DNA of 64,000 nucleotides. Source: Microbacterium croceum (GTDB taxonomy: Bacteria > Actinomycetota > Actinomycetes > Actinomycetales > Microbacteriaceae). The translations under genes and the position numbers were made by a program. How positions within the stretch are numbered: the stretch's first letter is position 1; every line of letters starts with the position of its first letter. Below are positions 17,106-26,479 of the stretch, piece after piece. The notes beneath the pieces are model-generated. The model saw only the letters and a program-made list of their open reading frames with translations, did no database searches and was not told the DNA's origin. The DNA lies in assembly GCF_023091245.1 (NCBI RefSeq), contig NZ_JAHWXN010000001.1, forward strand, positions 1,798,001-1,862,000, given 5' to 3'.

Positions 17106-18361
17106 CCGGTCTGCTCCCTCGAGTGCGTATGGCGCCGCACGGATGCCAGAGCGTCGCCGACGAGCGCGGAGTGAAGAGCATCCGCGGCGTCGCCCCATCC
17201 CGACACCGACACGTGCTCCAGGCCCTGCCAGGTCGCCGCGAGGGCGATCTCGCGCGCGATCCGCTCCGCATCCTCCGGCCGTGACTGCGGCTCCCACCAG
17301 GCCGACTGCACCTGGAGGGTCGCGGCGGCGCGGTCCGCCTTGAGATCGACACGGGCGACGATCCGGTCGCCGACGAGCACGGGGAGCGAGTAGTAGCCGT
17401 AGCGGCGCTTCTCGGCCGGCACGTAGATCTCGATGCGGTAGTCGAGGTCGAAGGCACGCAGAGCGCGGTCGCGGAACCAGACCACCGGATCGAACGGGGT
17501 CAGCACGGCGGCCGCGTCGACACGGCGGGGGAGCACCGCGTCGCGATGACGCCAGGCGGGCAACGGACGCCCCCCGCGCTCCCACCCGCGCACCTGCACG
17601 GGGAGCAGCTCTCCGGACGCGGCGAGATCCGCGATCGCCTGCGTGACTCCGGCCCGATCGCGGATCCGGTAGTAGTCGGCGAGATCGGACTGCGTGGCGA
17701 CGCCGGAGGAGCGTGCGGCGCGGGCGATCAATGTGCGGATGGCCTCCTGGCGCGGGATCTGCTGCCGACGGATGTGCTCCGGGATCACCTGCTCGGCGAG
17801 GGCGTACGTGCGCTCGAAGCCCTTGCGTCCGCTGATCGCGACGTCGCCGGTGCGCCACAGATGCTCCAGGGCGAGCTTGACGTCATCCCAATCCCACCAG
17901 GTGCCCCGTTCGCGCGGGGCGTCAGCGCGGAGATCCGCGGGGCGGAGAGGTCCTCGTGTGCGCAGTTCGTCCTGCACCCATTGCAGCGTGCGGGCATTGC
18001 TGCTCATCCAGGAGCCCTCTACGGACCATCGACGGCGGAAGTCGTCCATCCGGAACTGCCAGAGCGGCCAGTCCTCGATCGGGATGAAGGTGGCCTCATG
18101 CGCCAGATACTCCACATAGTGCGTCGTCCGGGACAGGAAGACCTTGTCGAGCAGCGCGGGATCGTAGGCGCCGAGCCGCGACAGCAGCGGGAGGTAGTGC
18201 GAGCGGGCGAAGACGTTCACGGAGTCGATCTGGAGCACCCCGATCCGATCCATCACGCGATGGATGTGCGCCGCGGTGACCGACGCGGGACGCGCCCGTG
18301 TGAAGCCCTGAGCCGCCAGTGCCATTCGTCGCGCGTGGGCGGGAGCGAGAGTGTCTGTCAC
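17102..18361 (-). CDS. YcaQ/AlkX-type winged-helix DNA glycosylase
   Basis: A 419-residue protein of the HTH_42 family, whose characterised members (E. coli YcaQ, Streptomyces AlkZ) unhook interstrand DNA crosslinks. The catalytic QxD motif is present as LQIDSVNV (Gln44, Asp46). The domain order is three tandem winged helices with ALEHLWRTGDVAISGRKGF in the second, then a beta-rich C-domain with RIEIYVPAEKRRYGYYSLPVL. Start chosen at GTG 18361: the complementary TACGCT hexamer (18368-18373) ends six bases before it. An extended upstream reading is arginine-rich and overlaps the divergent transporter. It may confer tolerance to alkylating natural products. Confidence 0.88.
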   Translation of the reverse strand: MTDTLAPAHARRMALAAQGFTRARPASVTAAHIHRVMDRIGVLQIDSVNVFARSHYLPLLSRLGAYDPALLDKVFLSRTTHYVEYLAHEATFIPIEDWPLWQFRMDDFRRRWSVEGSWMSSNARTLQWVQDELRTRGPLRPADLRADAPRERGTWWDWDDVKLALEHLWRTGDVAISGRKGFERTYALAEQVIPEHIRRQQIPRQEAIRTLIARAARSSGVATQSDLADYYRIRDRAGVTQAIADLAASGELLPVQVRGWERGGRPLPAWRHRDAVLPRRVDAAAVLTPFDPVVWFRDRALRAFDLDYRIEIYVPAEKRRYGYYSLPVLVGDRIVARVDLKADRAAATLQVQSAWWEPQSRPEDAERIAREIALAATWQGLEHVSVSGWGDAADALHSALVGDALASVRRHTHSREQTG

Positions 18362-18437
18362 GCCGTCAGCGTATCGCCGGCCGCCGACATCCGCCGTGCG
18401 GCAACGTGTGCGTCTGCGATCGCCGTAGACTTGGGCG

Positions 18438-19634
18438 ATGAGCGACGAGCAGCGGCCCAGGCTGAGGGATCTCTTCCGTCCGCGCCCGGTCACGACCGAC
18501 CGCACGGTGACGACCGAAGCCGACGAGGCGGTGCCGATCACTCTGCGCGTCGCAGCGGGCTACGCGTGGAGGCTCCTGCTGATAGCCGCGGCGATCGGCG
18601 TCTTCATCTGGCTGGTCATGCTGCTCAAGCTGCTCGTGATCCCGCTCATGGTGGGCATCCTCATCACGGCGCTGCTGTGGCCGGCATTCGAGTGGATGCT
18701 GCGCCATCGGTTCCCGAGGTGGGTGGCGATCCTCGTGTCGTTGCTGGGAACCGCCGCGATCGTCGGCGGACTGCTCTGGCTCGTGATCTGGCAAGTGCGG
18801 GTCGAGCTGCCGGATGTGCAGAAGAGCTCGACGGAGGCCTTCGAGCAGTTCCAGGTGTGGCTCCATGACGGACCCCTCAACCTGTCGGACACACAGATCG
18901 CGAACTACCTTCAGCAGGGCTTGGACATGCTCAACGAGCAGGCGCAGGTGCTCTGGTCCGGCGCGCTCGCGATCGGCACCACCGTCGGTCATGTGGCGAC
19001 GGGCGCCGTGCTCGCCCTCTTCATCCTCATCTGCCTGCTGGCCGACGGCGCAGGCATCTGGCGCTGGACGCTCAAGCTCTTCCCGCGCAACGGGCGTCAG
19101 GCAGTCGACGGTGCGGCGCGCAACGGCTGGAAGACCGTCGTCAACTACGCGCGGACGCAGCTCTTCGTCGCCACGATCGACGCCGTCGGCATCGGCCTCG
19201 GCGCCTTCCTGCTGCAGGTGCCGCTCGCGTTGCCCGTGGCGGTGCTGGTGTTCCTCGGATCGTTCATCCCGATCGTCGGCGCCGTCGTCACCGGCGCTGT
19301 CGCCGTGTTCCTCGCCCTCGTCTACAACGGTCCCTGGATCGCATTGTGGATGCTCCTCGTCGTGCTCGCAGTGCAGCAGCTCGAAGGACACATCCTGCAG
19401 CCGATCCTGATGGGCTCTGCCGTGAAGGTCCACCCTCTGGCCGTCGTCCTCGTCGTCGCGGGTGGCGCCATGATCGCCGGCATCCCCGGCGCTCTCTTCG
19501 CCGTGCCGTTGGCGGCGTTCATCAACGTCGCCGCGGTGACGTTGAGCACCGGGTCGTGGCGAACAGGCGTGGACCCCAGCGGAGATCTGATCTGGAGCAC
19601 AGTACCGCGTGAGCGGAGACGGAGGAATCAATGA
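18438..19634 (+). CDS. AI-2E family transporter
   Basis: A 398-residue polytopic protein of the autoinducer-2 exporter (TqsA/PerM) superfamily. Eight hydrophobic segments are visible, with the family loop QVRVELPDVQKSSTEAFEQFQ between helices 3 and 4 and the conserved FLGSFIPIVGAVVTGAVAV in the C-terminal half. Despite the name, members transport varied substrates, including antimicrobials and sodium. Because a luxS gene lies 4 kb away, a role in AI-2 export is possible but not shown. TAGACT (18426-18431) ends six bases before the ATG. The stop overlaps ilvA as ATGA. Confidence 0.9.
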   Translation: MSDEQRPRLRDLFRPRPVTTDRTVTTEADEAVPITLRVAAGYAWRLLLIAAAIGVFIWLVMLLKLLVIPLMVGILITALLWPAFEWMLRHRFPRWVAILVSLLGTAAIVGGLLWLVIWQVRVELPDVQKSSTEAFEQFQVWLHDGPLNLSDTQIANYLQQGLDMLNEQAQVLWSGALAIGTTVGHVATGAVLALFILICLLADGAGIWRWTLKLFPRNGRQAVDGAARNGWKTVVNYARTQLFVATIDAVGIGLGAFLLQVPLALPVAVLVFLGSFIPIVGAVVTGAVAVFLALVYNGPWIALWMLLVVLAVQQLEGHILQPILMGSAVKVHPLAVVLVVAGGAMIAGIPGALFAVPLAAFINVAAVTLSTGSWRTGVDPSGDLIWSTVPRERRRRNQ

Positions 19635-20860
19635 GCGAAGTCCCCAGCCTGGCCGAGTTCGAGTACGCAGCTCAAAGTCTGGCTGAGGTGATCTCGCACA
19701 CGCCGACGCTGCCGTCGCGAGCCCTCTCCGACATCCTCGGCGCGCCGGTCGTGCTGAAGATGGAGAATCTGCAGCGCACCGGGTCCTTCAAGATCCGCGG
19801 CGCGGCGTACCGACTGTCCCGCCTGAGCGCCGAGGAGCGCGCGCGCGGTGTCGTGGCGGCGTCGGCCGGCAACCACGCACAGGGCGTCGCCCTCGCGGCG
19901 CAGGAGCTCGGCATCTCGGCCACGATCTTCATGCCGCTGGGTGTTCCTGTTCCCAAGCTGCTCGCCACCCGTGGCTACGGCGCCGACGTCGTGCTCGAGG
20001 GCGAGACGGTCGCGACCTCCCTCCGACTCGCCGCCGAGTTCGCCGAACGAACCGGCGCGGTGCTGATCCCGCCGTTCGACCACCGCGATGTGGTGATCGG
20101 CCAGGGTACGCTCGGGCTCGAACTGCTGCAGGACGCACCCGACGTCGAGACGATCGTGCTGGGTATCGGCGGTGGAGGGCTCATCGCCGGCGTCGCCGCC
20201 GCGGTCAAGGCCCGCGCCGCGGAGCTGGGCCGCACGGTCCGCATCATCGGCGTGCAGGCGGAGAACGCCGCTGCCGTGCCGCCGTCGCTCCAGGCCGGGC
20301 ACCCCGTCGACATCGTCACGCGCCCCACGATCGCCGACGGCATCCTCGTCGCCCGTCCCGGAGCGATCCCGTTCGACATCATCAAGGAGTACGTCGATGA
20401 GGTCGTCACGGTCTCGGACGACGATCTGGCCCGCGCCATCCTGGTGCTGCTGGAGCAGGCCAAGGTCGTCGTCGAGCCCGCCGGTGCGGCCGGCGTCGCG
20501 GCGATCCTCGCCGGCAAGGTACCGAGGACGGGCAAGACCCTGGCGGTGTTGTCCGGCGGCAACATCGATCCCCTCCTGCTGCAGCGCGTCGTCTCGCACG
20601 GGCTCGCCGCTTCCGGTCGCTACCTGACGATCCGAATCCCGCTTCCCGACCGTCCTGGACAGCTGGCACGCGTGTCGGAGCTGATCGCGGAGGCCGGAGC
20701 CAACGTCATCGAGGCGATGCACACGCGCCACGGCCACGGGCTGCAGATCAGCGACGTCATCCTCGAGCTCAGCGTCGAGACGCGCGGGCCGGAGCACTCC
20801 GAGCACACTCTCGACACGCTCCGCGCTGCCGGGTTCGAGCCCATCCTCGTCCCGGATTGA
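19631..20860 (+). CDS. ilvA: Threonine ammonia-lyase with ACT domain
   Basis: A 409-residue PLP enzyme that deaminates threonine to 2-oxobutyrate, the entry to isoleucine synthesis. The PLP lysine is Lys54 in TGSFKIRGAA, followed by ASAGNHAQGVA and the phosphate-binding GIGGGGLIAG near residue 178. A single C-terminal ACT domain (about 335-409, RIPLPDRPGQLARVSELIAE) replaces the two-ACT regulatory region of the E. coli enzyme, the common form in actinobacteria. The ATG overlaps the AI-2E transporter stop. A bidirectional terminator follows. Confidence 0.94.
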   Translation: MSEVPSLAEFEYAAQSLAEVISHTPTLPSRALSDILGAPVVLKMENLQRTGSFKIRGAAYRLSRLSAEERARGVVAASAGNHAQGVALAAQELGISATIFMPLGVPVPKLLATRGYGADVVLEGETVATSLRLAAEFAERTGAVLIPPFDHRDVVIGQGTLGLELLQDAPDVETIVLGIGGGGLIAGVAAAVKARAAELGRTVRIIGVQAENAAAVPPSLQAGHPVDIVTRPTIADGILVARPGAIPFDIIKEYVDEVVTVSDDDLARAILVLLEQAKVVVEPAGAAGVAAILAGKVPRTGKTLAVLSGGNIDPLLLQRVVSHGLAASGRYLTIRIPLPDRPGQLARVSELIAEAGANVIEAMHTRHGHGLQISDVILELSVETRGPEHSEHTLDTLRAAGFEPILVPD

Positions 20861-20881
20861 GTCGCACGGCGGCAGCATGCA

Positions 20882-20915
20882 GAACGCCCCTCGGACCACG
20901 GTCGGAGGGGCGTTC
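20882..20915. terminator. Bidirectional terminator between ilvA and greA
   Basis: An 11-base-pair perfect stem, GAACGCCCCTC (20882-20892) and GAGGGGCGTTC (20905-20915), with a 12-base loop, lies between two converging stop codons. It can act on either strand. Confidence 0.8.
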
Positions 20916-20932
20916 GTGCGTTCAGGGGCAGA

Positions 20933-21421
20933 TCAGCCGGTGTAGGTCTCGACGTTCACGATCTCGACGGCGATCGAGCGCCCGTTCGGAGCCTCGTACG
21001 ACGACTTCTCGCCGACCTTGAGGCCGAGGATCGCCTGTCCGAGCGGGCTGGCCTCGCTGTAGACGTCGAGGTCGCTGCCGGCGGCGATCTCGCGGCTGCC
21101 GAGCAGGAAGACCTCTTCGCCGCCCGCGACGACGGCCGTGACGACGGTACCGGGCTCGACGATGCCGCGGCTGGCCGGAGCCTCGCCCACCTTCGCGGTC
21201 TTCAGCAGACCCTCGAGGGTGCGGATGCGGGCCTCCTGCTTGCCCTGCTCATCCTTCGCAGCGTGGTAGCCGCCGTTCTCCTTGAGGTCGCCTTCTTCGC
21301 GGGCGGCCTCGATGCGCTTGGCGATCTCCTCGCGACCGAAGGTCGACAGGTGCTCCAGCTCGGCGACGAGACGGTCGTACGCTTCCTGCGTGAGGAAGGG
21401 AACCTGAGCGTCGGTTGACAT
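20933..21421 (-). CDS. greA: Transcription elongation factor GreA
   Basis: A 162-residue factor that reaches into the secondary channel of RNA polymerase and stimulates cleavage of backtracked RNA. An N-terminal coiled coil (residues about 10-80) ends in the acidic-tip segment EEGDLKENGGYHAAKDEQG, and a C-terminal FKBP-like domain carries GSREIAAGSDLDVYSEASPLG. Start at ATG 21421 with a GAAGGAG site; an in-frame upstream reading is not supported. Normal GreA length. Confidence 0.97.
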   Translation of the reverse strand: MSTDAQVPFLTQEAYDRLVAELEHLSTFGREEIAKRIEAAREEGDLKENGGYHAAKDEQGKQEARIRTLEGLLKTAKVGEAPASRGIVEPGTVVTAVVAGGEEVFLLGSREIAAGSDLDVYSEASPLGQAILGLKVGEKSSYEAPNGRSIAVEIVNVETYTG

Positions 21422-21518
21422 GACGAAGCTCCTTCTTTCGGTATCCCGGCCACGGACTGCGGGGGATATGCCAAGACGCCCCGGCACGGTGCCAGGGCGT
21501 CGTCTGTCTGCGATGAGT

Positions 21519-21905
21519 CTAAGCGACCCAGCAGGTGTTCACCAAACCTGTGGTGGCTGCGGCAACGGTCGGCACGGTGGCGGAGACGGCCGTCGAATGG
21601 CTGTCTCCCGCGGCGATGTCGACCAGCTTCCAGCCCACGACACCGAACTCCTCGTCGAGGGCCTCGACGATGCACACCACATCTTTGCCCTGCACCCCCG
21701 TGACCTGGAAACGGACCTCCACGGAGTGCTCGTCGACCAGATCGAAGCCCAGATCGTCGGCGTCCACCGACGACATCGACTGGTTCACGGTCATCCACCC
21801 GAACGCCCCGACCGCGAGTGCAGCGATGGCGATCCCCACGATCCAGGGTCCCCGCCGCCGGCGGGTACGGCCGTATCGGTCGTCGAGCTGTGCTGCTGTC
21901 GTCAC
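21519..21905 (-). CDS. DUF4307 membrane protein
   Basis: A 128-residue protein with a basic N-terminus ([11 protein letters not shown]), one transmembrane helix (about 20-42) and an extracytoplasmic beta-rich domain of the DUF4307 family, ending in LVNTCWVA with a conserved cysteine pair. Typical family words are SVEVRFQVTG and CIVEALD. In many actinobacteria this gene sits beside the mycothiol conjugate amidase gene, which is not in this window. Start GTG 21905 has no clear ribosome site, so the exact start is less sure. Confidence 0.85.
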   Translation of the reverse strand: MTTAAQLDDRYGRTRRRRGPWIVGIAIAALAVGAFGWMTVNQSMSSVDADDLGFDLVDEHSVEVRFQVTGVQGKDVVCIVEALDEEFGVVGWKLVDIAAGDSHSTAVSATVPTVAAATTGLVNTCWVA

Positions 21906-21973
21906 GGGAGGGGTCTTCCGGTCGTTAGTCTGGTAGTTCCAGGTTATGCGACCTGCGCACGAAAGGCCGACAC

Positions 21974-22258
21974 ATGCTCGCTCTGACCGAGACCCCGATG
22001 CCGACGCCCACCATGACGGTGGCACCCGAGGCGGTCACCCCGGGGTTCGTCGGTTTCGCGGTGATCGTCTTCATCGTGATCGCGGTCATCCTGCTGATCT
22101 GGGACATGAACCGCCGTATCCGCCGGGTGCGCTACCGCGAAGAGGTGCGCGACGAGCTCGATGCGGAGGAGGCCGCGCGCGCCGCCGACGAGGCCACTGA
22201 GACGGATGCCGACCTTCCGATCGTCCGTGAGGGTGACGACGGCGACGAGCGCGCGTGA
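21974..22258 (+). CDS. Small single-span membrane protein
   Basis: A 94-residue protein with one transmembrane helix (about residues 25-45, GFVGFAVIVFIVIAVILLIW) followed by a basic stretch NRRIRRVRYR and an acidic, alanine-rich cytoplasmic tail. A GAAAGG site precedes the ATG by eight bases. It diverges from the DUF4307 gene and is widely seen next to it in actinobacteria. Function unknown. Confidence 0.75.
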   Translation: MLALTETPMPTPTMTVAPEAVTPGFVGFAVIVFIVIAVILLIWDMNRRIRRVRYREEVRDELDAEEAARAADEATETDADLPIVREGDDGDERA

Positions 22259-22281
22259 CGCGACAGGAGTGACGATGCTGT

Positions 22282-23052
22282 TCAGTGCATCGTCATGCCG
22301 CCGGTGACGTTGAGTCCCTGCCCCGTCATGTAGCCGGCGAGATCGCTAGCCAGGAACAGGGCGACTCCGGCCACGTCCTGCGGGGTCCCCGTCCGTCCGA
22401 GCGGGACTTGGGAACGATCCTCTGCGGCGACCTCCTCGGCGGACATCCCACGGATGGCACCGCCTTCGATGCGCTCGCGGTGCTTCATGGGCGTTTCGAT
22501 GATCCCCGGGCATATCGCGTTCACGAGGATGCCGCGCGGAGCCAGCTCCACCGCCATGCTCTTCGTCACCCCGAGCACGGCGTGCTTCGACGCCACGTAC
22601 GCGGTCATCCCGCGATAGCCGTTCTTGCCGGCCTGAGAGGCGATGAAGATGATCCGTCCCTTCCGATCGGCGGCGACGAGGCGCGTGGCCACGTGCTTGG
22701 CCACGAGGAACGAACCCTTCGCGTTGACGTCGAGGTTGCGATCCCACTCCTGCTCGGTGGTCTCCGTCGCGAAAGCCAGAGTCGAGGTCCCCGCGGCCGT
22801 CACGACGACGTCGACGGGGCCCACGTGCTCCTCGATCGAGTCCAATGCGGCGACGACGGCGTTCTCGTCCGACACGTCGAGACGCACCGTCCATTCCCGC
22901 TCCCGGCCCTCGTGCAGTCCACCCTCCGCAGCGCTGAGGTCCGCTCCGATGACGGTCGACCCGGCCGCGAGGAACGCATCGACGATGCCGGCCCCGATGC
23001 CGCTCGCCCCGCCGGTGACCAGGACCACGCGTCCGCGCAGCTCCTCGAACAC
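22282..23052 (-). CDS. Short-chain dehydrogenase/reductase, last gene of the met-luxS operon
   Basis: A 256-residue classical SDR. The NAD(P)-binding motif is TGGASGIGAG near residues 13-22, an NAAG-like TAAGTS follows, and the catalytic Ser/Tyr/Lys set lies in IFIASQAGKNGYRG and YVASKHA. The C-terminal NVTGGMTMH fits FabG/sorbitol-dehydrogenase-type enzymes. The GTG start lies one base after the luxS stop, so it is the seventh gene of a single operon. Substrate unknown; by context it may reduce a keto compound derived from methionine or from the LuxS product. Confidence 0.85.
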   Translation of the reverse strand: MFEELRGRVVLVTGGASGIGAGIVDAFLAAGSTVIGADLSAAEGGLHEGREREWTVRLDVSDENAVVAALDSIEEHVGPVDVVVTAAGTSTLAFATETTEQEWDRNLDVNAKGSFLVAKHVATRLVAADRKGRIIFIASQAGKNGYRGMTAYVASKHAVLGVTKSMAVELAPRGILVNAICPGIIETPMKHRERIEGGAIRGMSAEEVAAEDRSQVPLGRTGTPQDVAGVALFLASDLAGYMTGQGLNVTGGMTMH

Positions 23053-23053
23053 G

Positions 23054-23527
23054 TCAGACGCCCACGCGGGAGAAGGCGTCCAGGCTGATGCCCTGGGAGA
23101 GGATCCGCTTCGACCATTCGCGCGCGCTGTGCAGGCTGTGGTCGCGGTAGTTCCCGCAGCTGATCTCATCGACGCCGGGGACCTGCTCCCACGTGATGTC
23201 GGTGGCGATCGCCGTGAGGCTCTCGCGCACGGCATGCGCGACGTCGGCGACAGCCGGCTCCCCCCAGGTGATGAGATGGAATCCCGTTCGGCAGCCGAAC
23301 GGGGAGATGTCGATCACACCGTCCAGGTGGTCACGCAGCAGGCTCGCCAACAGGTGCTCGATGGTGTGCAGACCCGCCGTCGAGATCTCGCCCTCGTTGG
23401 GCTGCACGAAACGGACGTCGAAGTTCGAGATCGCATCCCCGCGCGGACCCTTCTCGACCGCGATCAGGCGGATGTAGGGCGCGAGGACCGCGGTGTGGTC
23501 GAGGGTGAAGCTTTCGACTTCGGCCAT
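23054..23527 (-). CDS. luxS: S-ribosylhomocysteine lyase
   Basis: A 157-residue metalloenzyme that splits S-ribosylhomocysteine into homocysteine and 4,5-dihydroxy-2,3-pentanedione, the precursor of AI-2. All active-site residues are present: metal ligands His54 and His58 in HTIEHL, the base Glu57, Cys79 in FGCRTGF and ligand Cys124 in SCGNYRDH. Start ATG 23527 with an AAAGGAA site. Its first 64 bases overlap the end of the dehydrogenase gene in another frame. No Pfs nucleosidase gene is in the window, so the upstream step must be encoded elsewhere. Confidence 0.97.
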   Translation of the reverse strand: MAEVESFTLDHTAVLAPYIRLIAVEKGPRGDAISNFDVRFVQPNEGEISTAGLHTIEHLLASLLRDHLDGVIDISPFGCRTGFHLITWGEPAVADVAHAVRESLTAIATDITWEQVPGVDEISCGNYRDHSLHSAREWSKRILSQGISLDAFSRVGV

Positions 23528-24666
23528 GGGGATGTTCCTTTCAACGGGGGCGAGGGATGGTGCGCGAGCACGACGCTGTCGAGCCGGGACTGACGGTCTT
23601 CGAGGGCGTGCAGGGTGGCGATGAGCTCGGCGGCCGACGGCGACGGATCGAGGAGATGCACGCTCGAGTGCGCTCCCGTCGCGATCTCGGCGATCGTGCC
23701 GAGCGTTACGGGGTCCTCTGCCGAGAGGCCGAGGTCCGCCAGTGAACGGGGGAGGCCCAGAGCCGCGTACAGCTCGTTCATACGGTCGATCTCCTCCCAT
23801 CGGCGTTCGTAGGCGAGCTGTACGAGGATGCCATACGCGACCTTCACTCCGTGCAGGAGGTCGCGCGTCTGCGCGAAGGCACTGAGTGCGTCACCGATCG
23901 GGTGCGCGGCGGTGGCGCTGCCGGCTTCGGCGCCGAGCGCGCCGACGAGGCCCGCCGTGATCACACACGCTTCCGCGAGCATGGTCCACGCATCGCTGCG
24001 GACCCCTCGGCGCATATCGTCGACGGCCACGATTCCGTGGCGGGAGACCAGTTCTCCGCAGCGCGCGGCGGCCAGCCCGCCGAATGCCGTCAGCGTGTCG
24101 GCGGCATCGGCCCGATCGAACGCCGCGCGGGTCTCCACGTGCTTGGCGATGGTGTCGGCGATGCCGGAGACGAAGAGTGCGACGGGTGAGTCGAACACGA
24201 TCCGCGGGTCCAGCAGGAGCCCGCGGGTCGGGGTCTCCCAGATCTCGTGGCCGAGGTGACGGTGCTCCTCGTCGTAGTAGACGCTGACCGCGGACCATCC
24301 GGAGCAGGTGCTGACGAGCGTCGGCGCGAGGTATACGGGCAGGGCGAGCGGATGCCCTACCGCCTTCGCGGTATCGAGCACCTTTCCGCCGCCGACCCCG
24401 AGCACTGCCTCTGCGCCTCTGCTCGTGGCGACCTCCCGAAGGCGGGTGATCTCCGCGGGGCTGCACTCGCTCGTGAATCCGGCGTCGATGATCTCGATGG
24501 CGTTCAGGTGCGGGAGAAAGGGTGCGGCGGCGCGATGAGCGCGGGCGCCATGCACCCGCAGCACGCGGGTGATGCCGTCTCGGTGCAGCAGCTCGGGCAG
24601 CTCGTCGATCGCGCCGATGCCGGAGTGCACGATCGCAGGCCCCGGTCGCACACGTGCACGCGTCAT
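23464..24666 (-). CDS. Iron/zinc alcohol dehydrogenase, glycerol-dehydrogenase-like
   Basis: A 400-residue NAD-dependent dehydrogenase of the glycerol dehydrogenase type. The NAD-binding [17 protein letters not shown] lies near residues 90-106, and the metal ligands appear as Asp in [12 protein letters not shown] and histidines in [11 protein letters not shown] and [10 protein letters not shown]. This family includes glycerol, 1,2-propanediol and 2-keto-4-methylthiobutyrate reductases. ATG 24666 overlaps the aminotransferase stop as ATGA. The C-terminus runs 64 bases into luxS; the last 30 or so residues (Pro/Ser/Lys-rich) look unlike the family, so the stop may have drifted. Confidence 0.85.
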   Translation of the reverse strand: MTRARVRPGPAIVHSGIGAIDELPELLHRDGITRVLRVHGARAHRAAAPFLPHLNAIEIIDAGFTSECSPAEITRLREVATSRGAEAVLGVGGGKVLDTAKAVGHPLALPVYLAPTLVSTCSGWSAVSVYYDEEHRHLGHEIWETPTRGLLLDPRIVFDSPVALFVSGIADTIAKHVETRAAFDRADAADTLTAFGGLAAARCGELVSRHGIVAVDDMRRGVRSDAWTMLAEACVITAGLVGALGAEAGSATAAHPIGDALSAFAQTRDLLHGVKVAYGILVQLAYERRWEEIDRMNELYAALGLPRSLADLGLSAEDPVTLGTIAEIATGAHSSVHLLDPSPSAAELIATLHALEDRQSRLDSVVLAHHPSPPLKGTSPWPKSKASPSTTPRSSRPTSA

Positions 24667-25823
24667 CGCCAGCCCTCCTTCGCCGCGGCGAGTCGCTCGA
24701 CGAGCTCGTGGAGGCGCTCCCGTGGATGCACGAGGCTGATGCGGATGAACCCCGCGCCACCCGCGCCGAAGCCGCTGCCCGGGGCGACGGCGACGCCGTG
24801 TTCGGCGAGCAGACGCTGCGTGAAGGCGACATCGTCGTCTCCGCCGATCCCCACCCAGACGAAGAAGGTCCCTGCGGGGGCGACCAGGTCCCATCCCTGG
24901 GCGCGGAGCCCATCCACGACGAGGTCGCGGCGGGCGAGGTAGGTCGCCACGAGCTCGTGTGCGCCCTCCTGGTCCCCGGCGAGAGCCGCGGCCGCCGCCT
25001 CCTGCGTCGCCCCGAAGATGGTGCTGAACGCGTGTGCCTGGTATCGCCGCATCGCCGCGATGAGAGGGGCGGCGCCGGCAGCGAAGCCGATCCGCCATCC
25101 GGCCATGTTGTAGGTCTTGGAGAGCGTCGAGACCTCGACCGTCCTGTTGGTGTCGACGGTCAGGGCGGAGAGGGGGCGTGCGTCGTATCCGAGCGACGAA
25201 TAGGCGAAGTCGTTGATGAGGGCCGCCCCGAGTCGGGTGCTCTCCGCGATCGCGTCGTCGAACGTGGATGCGGTGGCGACCGCTCCGGTGGGGTTGTGAG
25301 GGTAGTTGAGCAGGATCGCCGCCGCGTCGTCGAGATCGCGCAGCGCGGCGAAGTCCGGCTGATACCCACACGCTCGGTTCAGCGGAACGGTACGAAGGTC
25401 GGCGCCCGCGAGCTCTGCCGCTGTCGCATAGGCGGGGTACCCGGGATCGGGCACCACGAGCGTGCGCCCCGTGTCGACGAGTCCGAGGATCGCGGCCATC
25501 AGAGCCTCATGCGAGCCGTGGAACGCGGCGATCTGCGTATCCGGATCGAGCAGCACGCCGTGGTCCTCCCGGTACCGTGCGGCGATCGCCTGCGCGAGCG
25601 CGGGGCGCACGCGATACGCGGGATATCCGTGGTTGGCGGGATCGGCCACCGCGGCCTGCATCGCCGCGACGATGTGTGCCGGGGTCGGAAGATCGGGGTT
25701 GCCCTTGGACACGTCGATGACGTCCCCGCCCGCGGCGCGCGCCTGCGCGACGGCGCCGTCGAGCGCGCCGAAGAAGTTCGGAGGCAGGTTCTCGACCCGT
25801 GCCGCCGCGCGCAGCGCCGTCAT
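24663..25823 (-). CDS. Class I/II PLP aminotransferase
   Basis: A 386-residue fold-type I aminotransferase. The PLP lysine is in STLSKTYNMAGWRIG near residue 246, the family NYPHNPTGA (Asn contacts PLP) lies in the middle, and RISLVHPRERL near the C-terminus holds the carboxylate-binding arginine. The sequence is closest in feel to the LL-diaminopimelate/methionine-type group (YfdZ, MtnE-like). Placed between the methionine permease and luxS, a role in transaminating methionine or its keto acid is a reasonable guess. Start and stop overlap both neighbours by four bases. Confidence 0.88.
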   Translation of the reverse strand: MTALRAAARVENLPPNFFGALDGAVAQARAAGGDVIDVSKGNPDLPTPAHIVAAMQAAVADPANHGYPAYRVRPALAQAIAARYREDHGVLLDPDTQIAAFHGSHEALMAAILGLVDTGRTLVVPDPGYPAYATAAELAGADLRTVPLNRACGYQPDFAALRDLDDAAAILLNYPHNPTGAVATASTFDDAIAESTRLGAALINDFAYSSLGYDARPLSALTVDTNRTVEVSTLSKTYNMAGWRIGFAAGAAPLIAAMRRYQAHAFSTIFGATQEAAAAALAGDQEGAHELVATYLARRDLVVDGLRAQGWDLVAPAGTFFVWVGIGGDDDVAFTQRLLAEHGVAVAPGSGFGAGGAGFIRISLVHPRERLHELVERLAAAKEGWR

Positions 25824-26479
25824 CGACGTCGCAGCTTCCGGGCGAGGCGGGTGCCGAACAGCTGGATGAGCTGCACGATGACGACGAGCGTCACCACGGT
25901 CACGAGCATCGTGATCCCATCGAATCGCTGATAACCATACGAGATCGCGAGATCTCCGATCCCGCCGGCGCCCACTGTTCCCGCCATGGCGGTCGCATCC
26001 AGCAGACCGATCGTCGCGGTCGTCAGGGCGAGCACGAGAGAGCCCCGTGCCTCCGGCAGGAGGAACCGAACGAAGATCTGCACGGGCGTCGCACCCATCG
26101 ACTTGGCGGCTTCCACGATCCCCTCCGGGACCTCGAGGAGGGAGTTCTCGACGAGTCGTCCGATGTAGGGCGCGACCATGAGGATGAGGGGTACCAGCGC
26201 GCCGTTCACCCCGATGGAGGTTCCGACGATCATCCGGGTGAACGGCAGGATCGCGACGAGCAGGATGATGAACGGGAGCGACCGTACGACGTTGATGAAC
26301 GCGTTGAGCACGAAGGAGACCACCGCGTTGGGGAGCACTCCTGCCGGGCGGGTCACCACAACCGCGATACCGAGGAGGATGCCGAGGATCGACCCGAAGA
26401 AGAGCGAGATCCCCAGCATGTAGAGCGTCTCGCCGAGCGCTTCGAGGAAGAGCTCGGGAGTGAGCAGCGTGTCGATCAC
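25820..26479 (-). CDS. metI: Methionine ABC transporter permease
   Basis: A 219-residue inner-membrane permease of the MetI family with five hydrophobic helices. The coupling segment EAAKSMGATPVQIFVRFLLP (EAA motif, about residues 115-135) docks on MetN, and the family stretch FVLNAFINVVRSLPFIILL is present. GTG start overlaps the metN stop as GTGA; a longer reading frame upstream is the antisense-like extension within metN. Its stop overlaps the aminotransferase start. Confidence 0.94.
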   Translation of the reverse strand: MIDTLLTPELFLEALGETLYMLGISLFFGSILGILLGIAVVVTRPAGVLPNAVVSFVLNAFINVVRSLPFIILLVAILPFTRMIVGTSIGVNGALVPLILMVAPYIGRLVENSLLEVPEGIVEAAKSMGATPVQIFVRFLLPEARGSLVLALTTATIGLLDATAMAGTVGAGGIGDLAISYGYQRFDGITMLVTVVTLVVIVQLIQLFGTRLARKLRRR

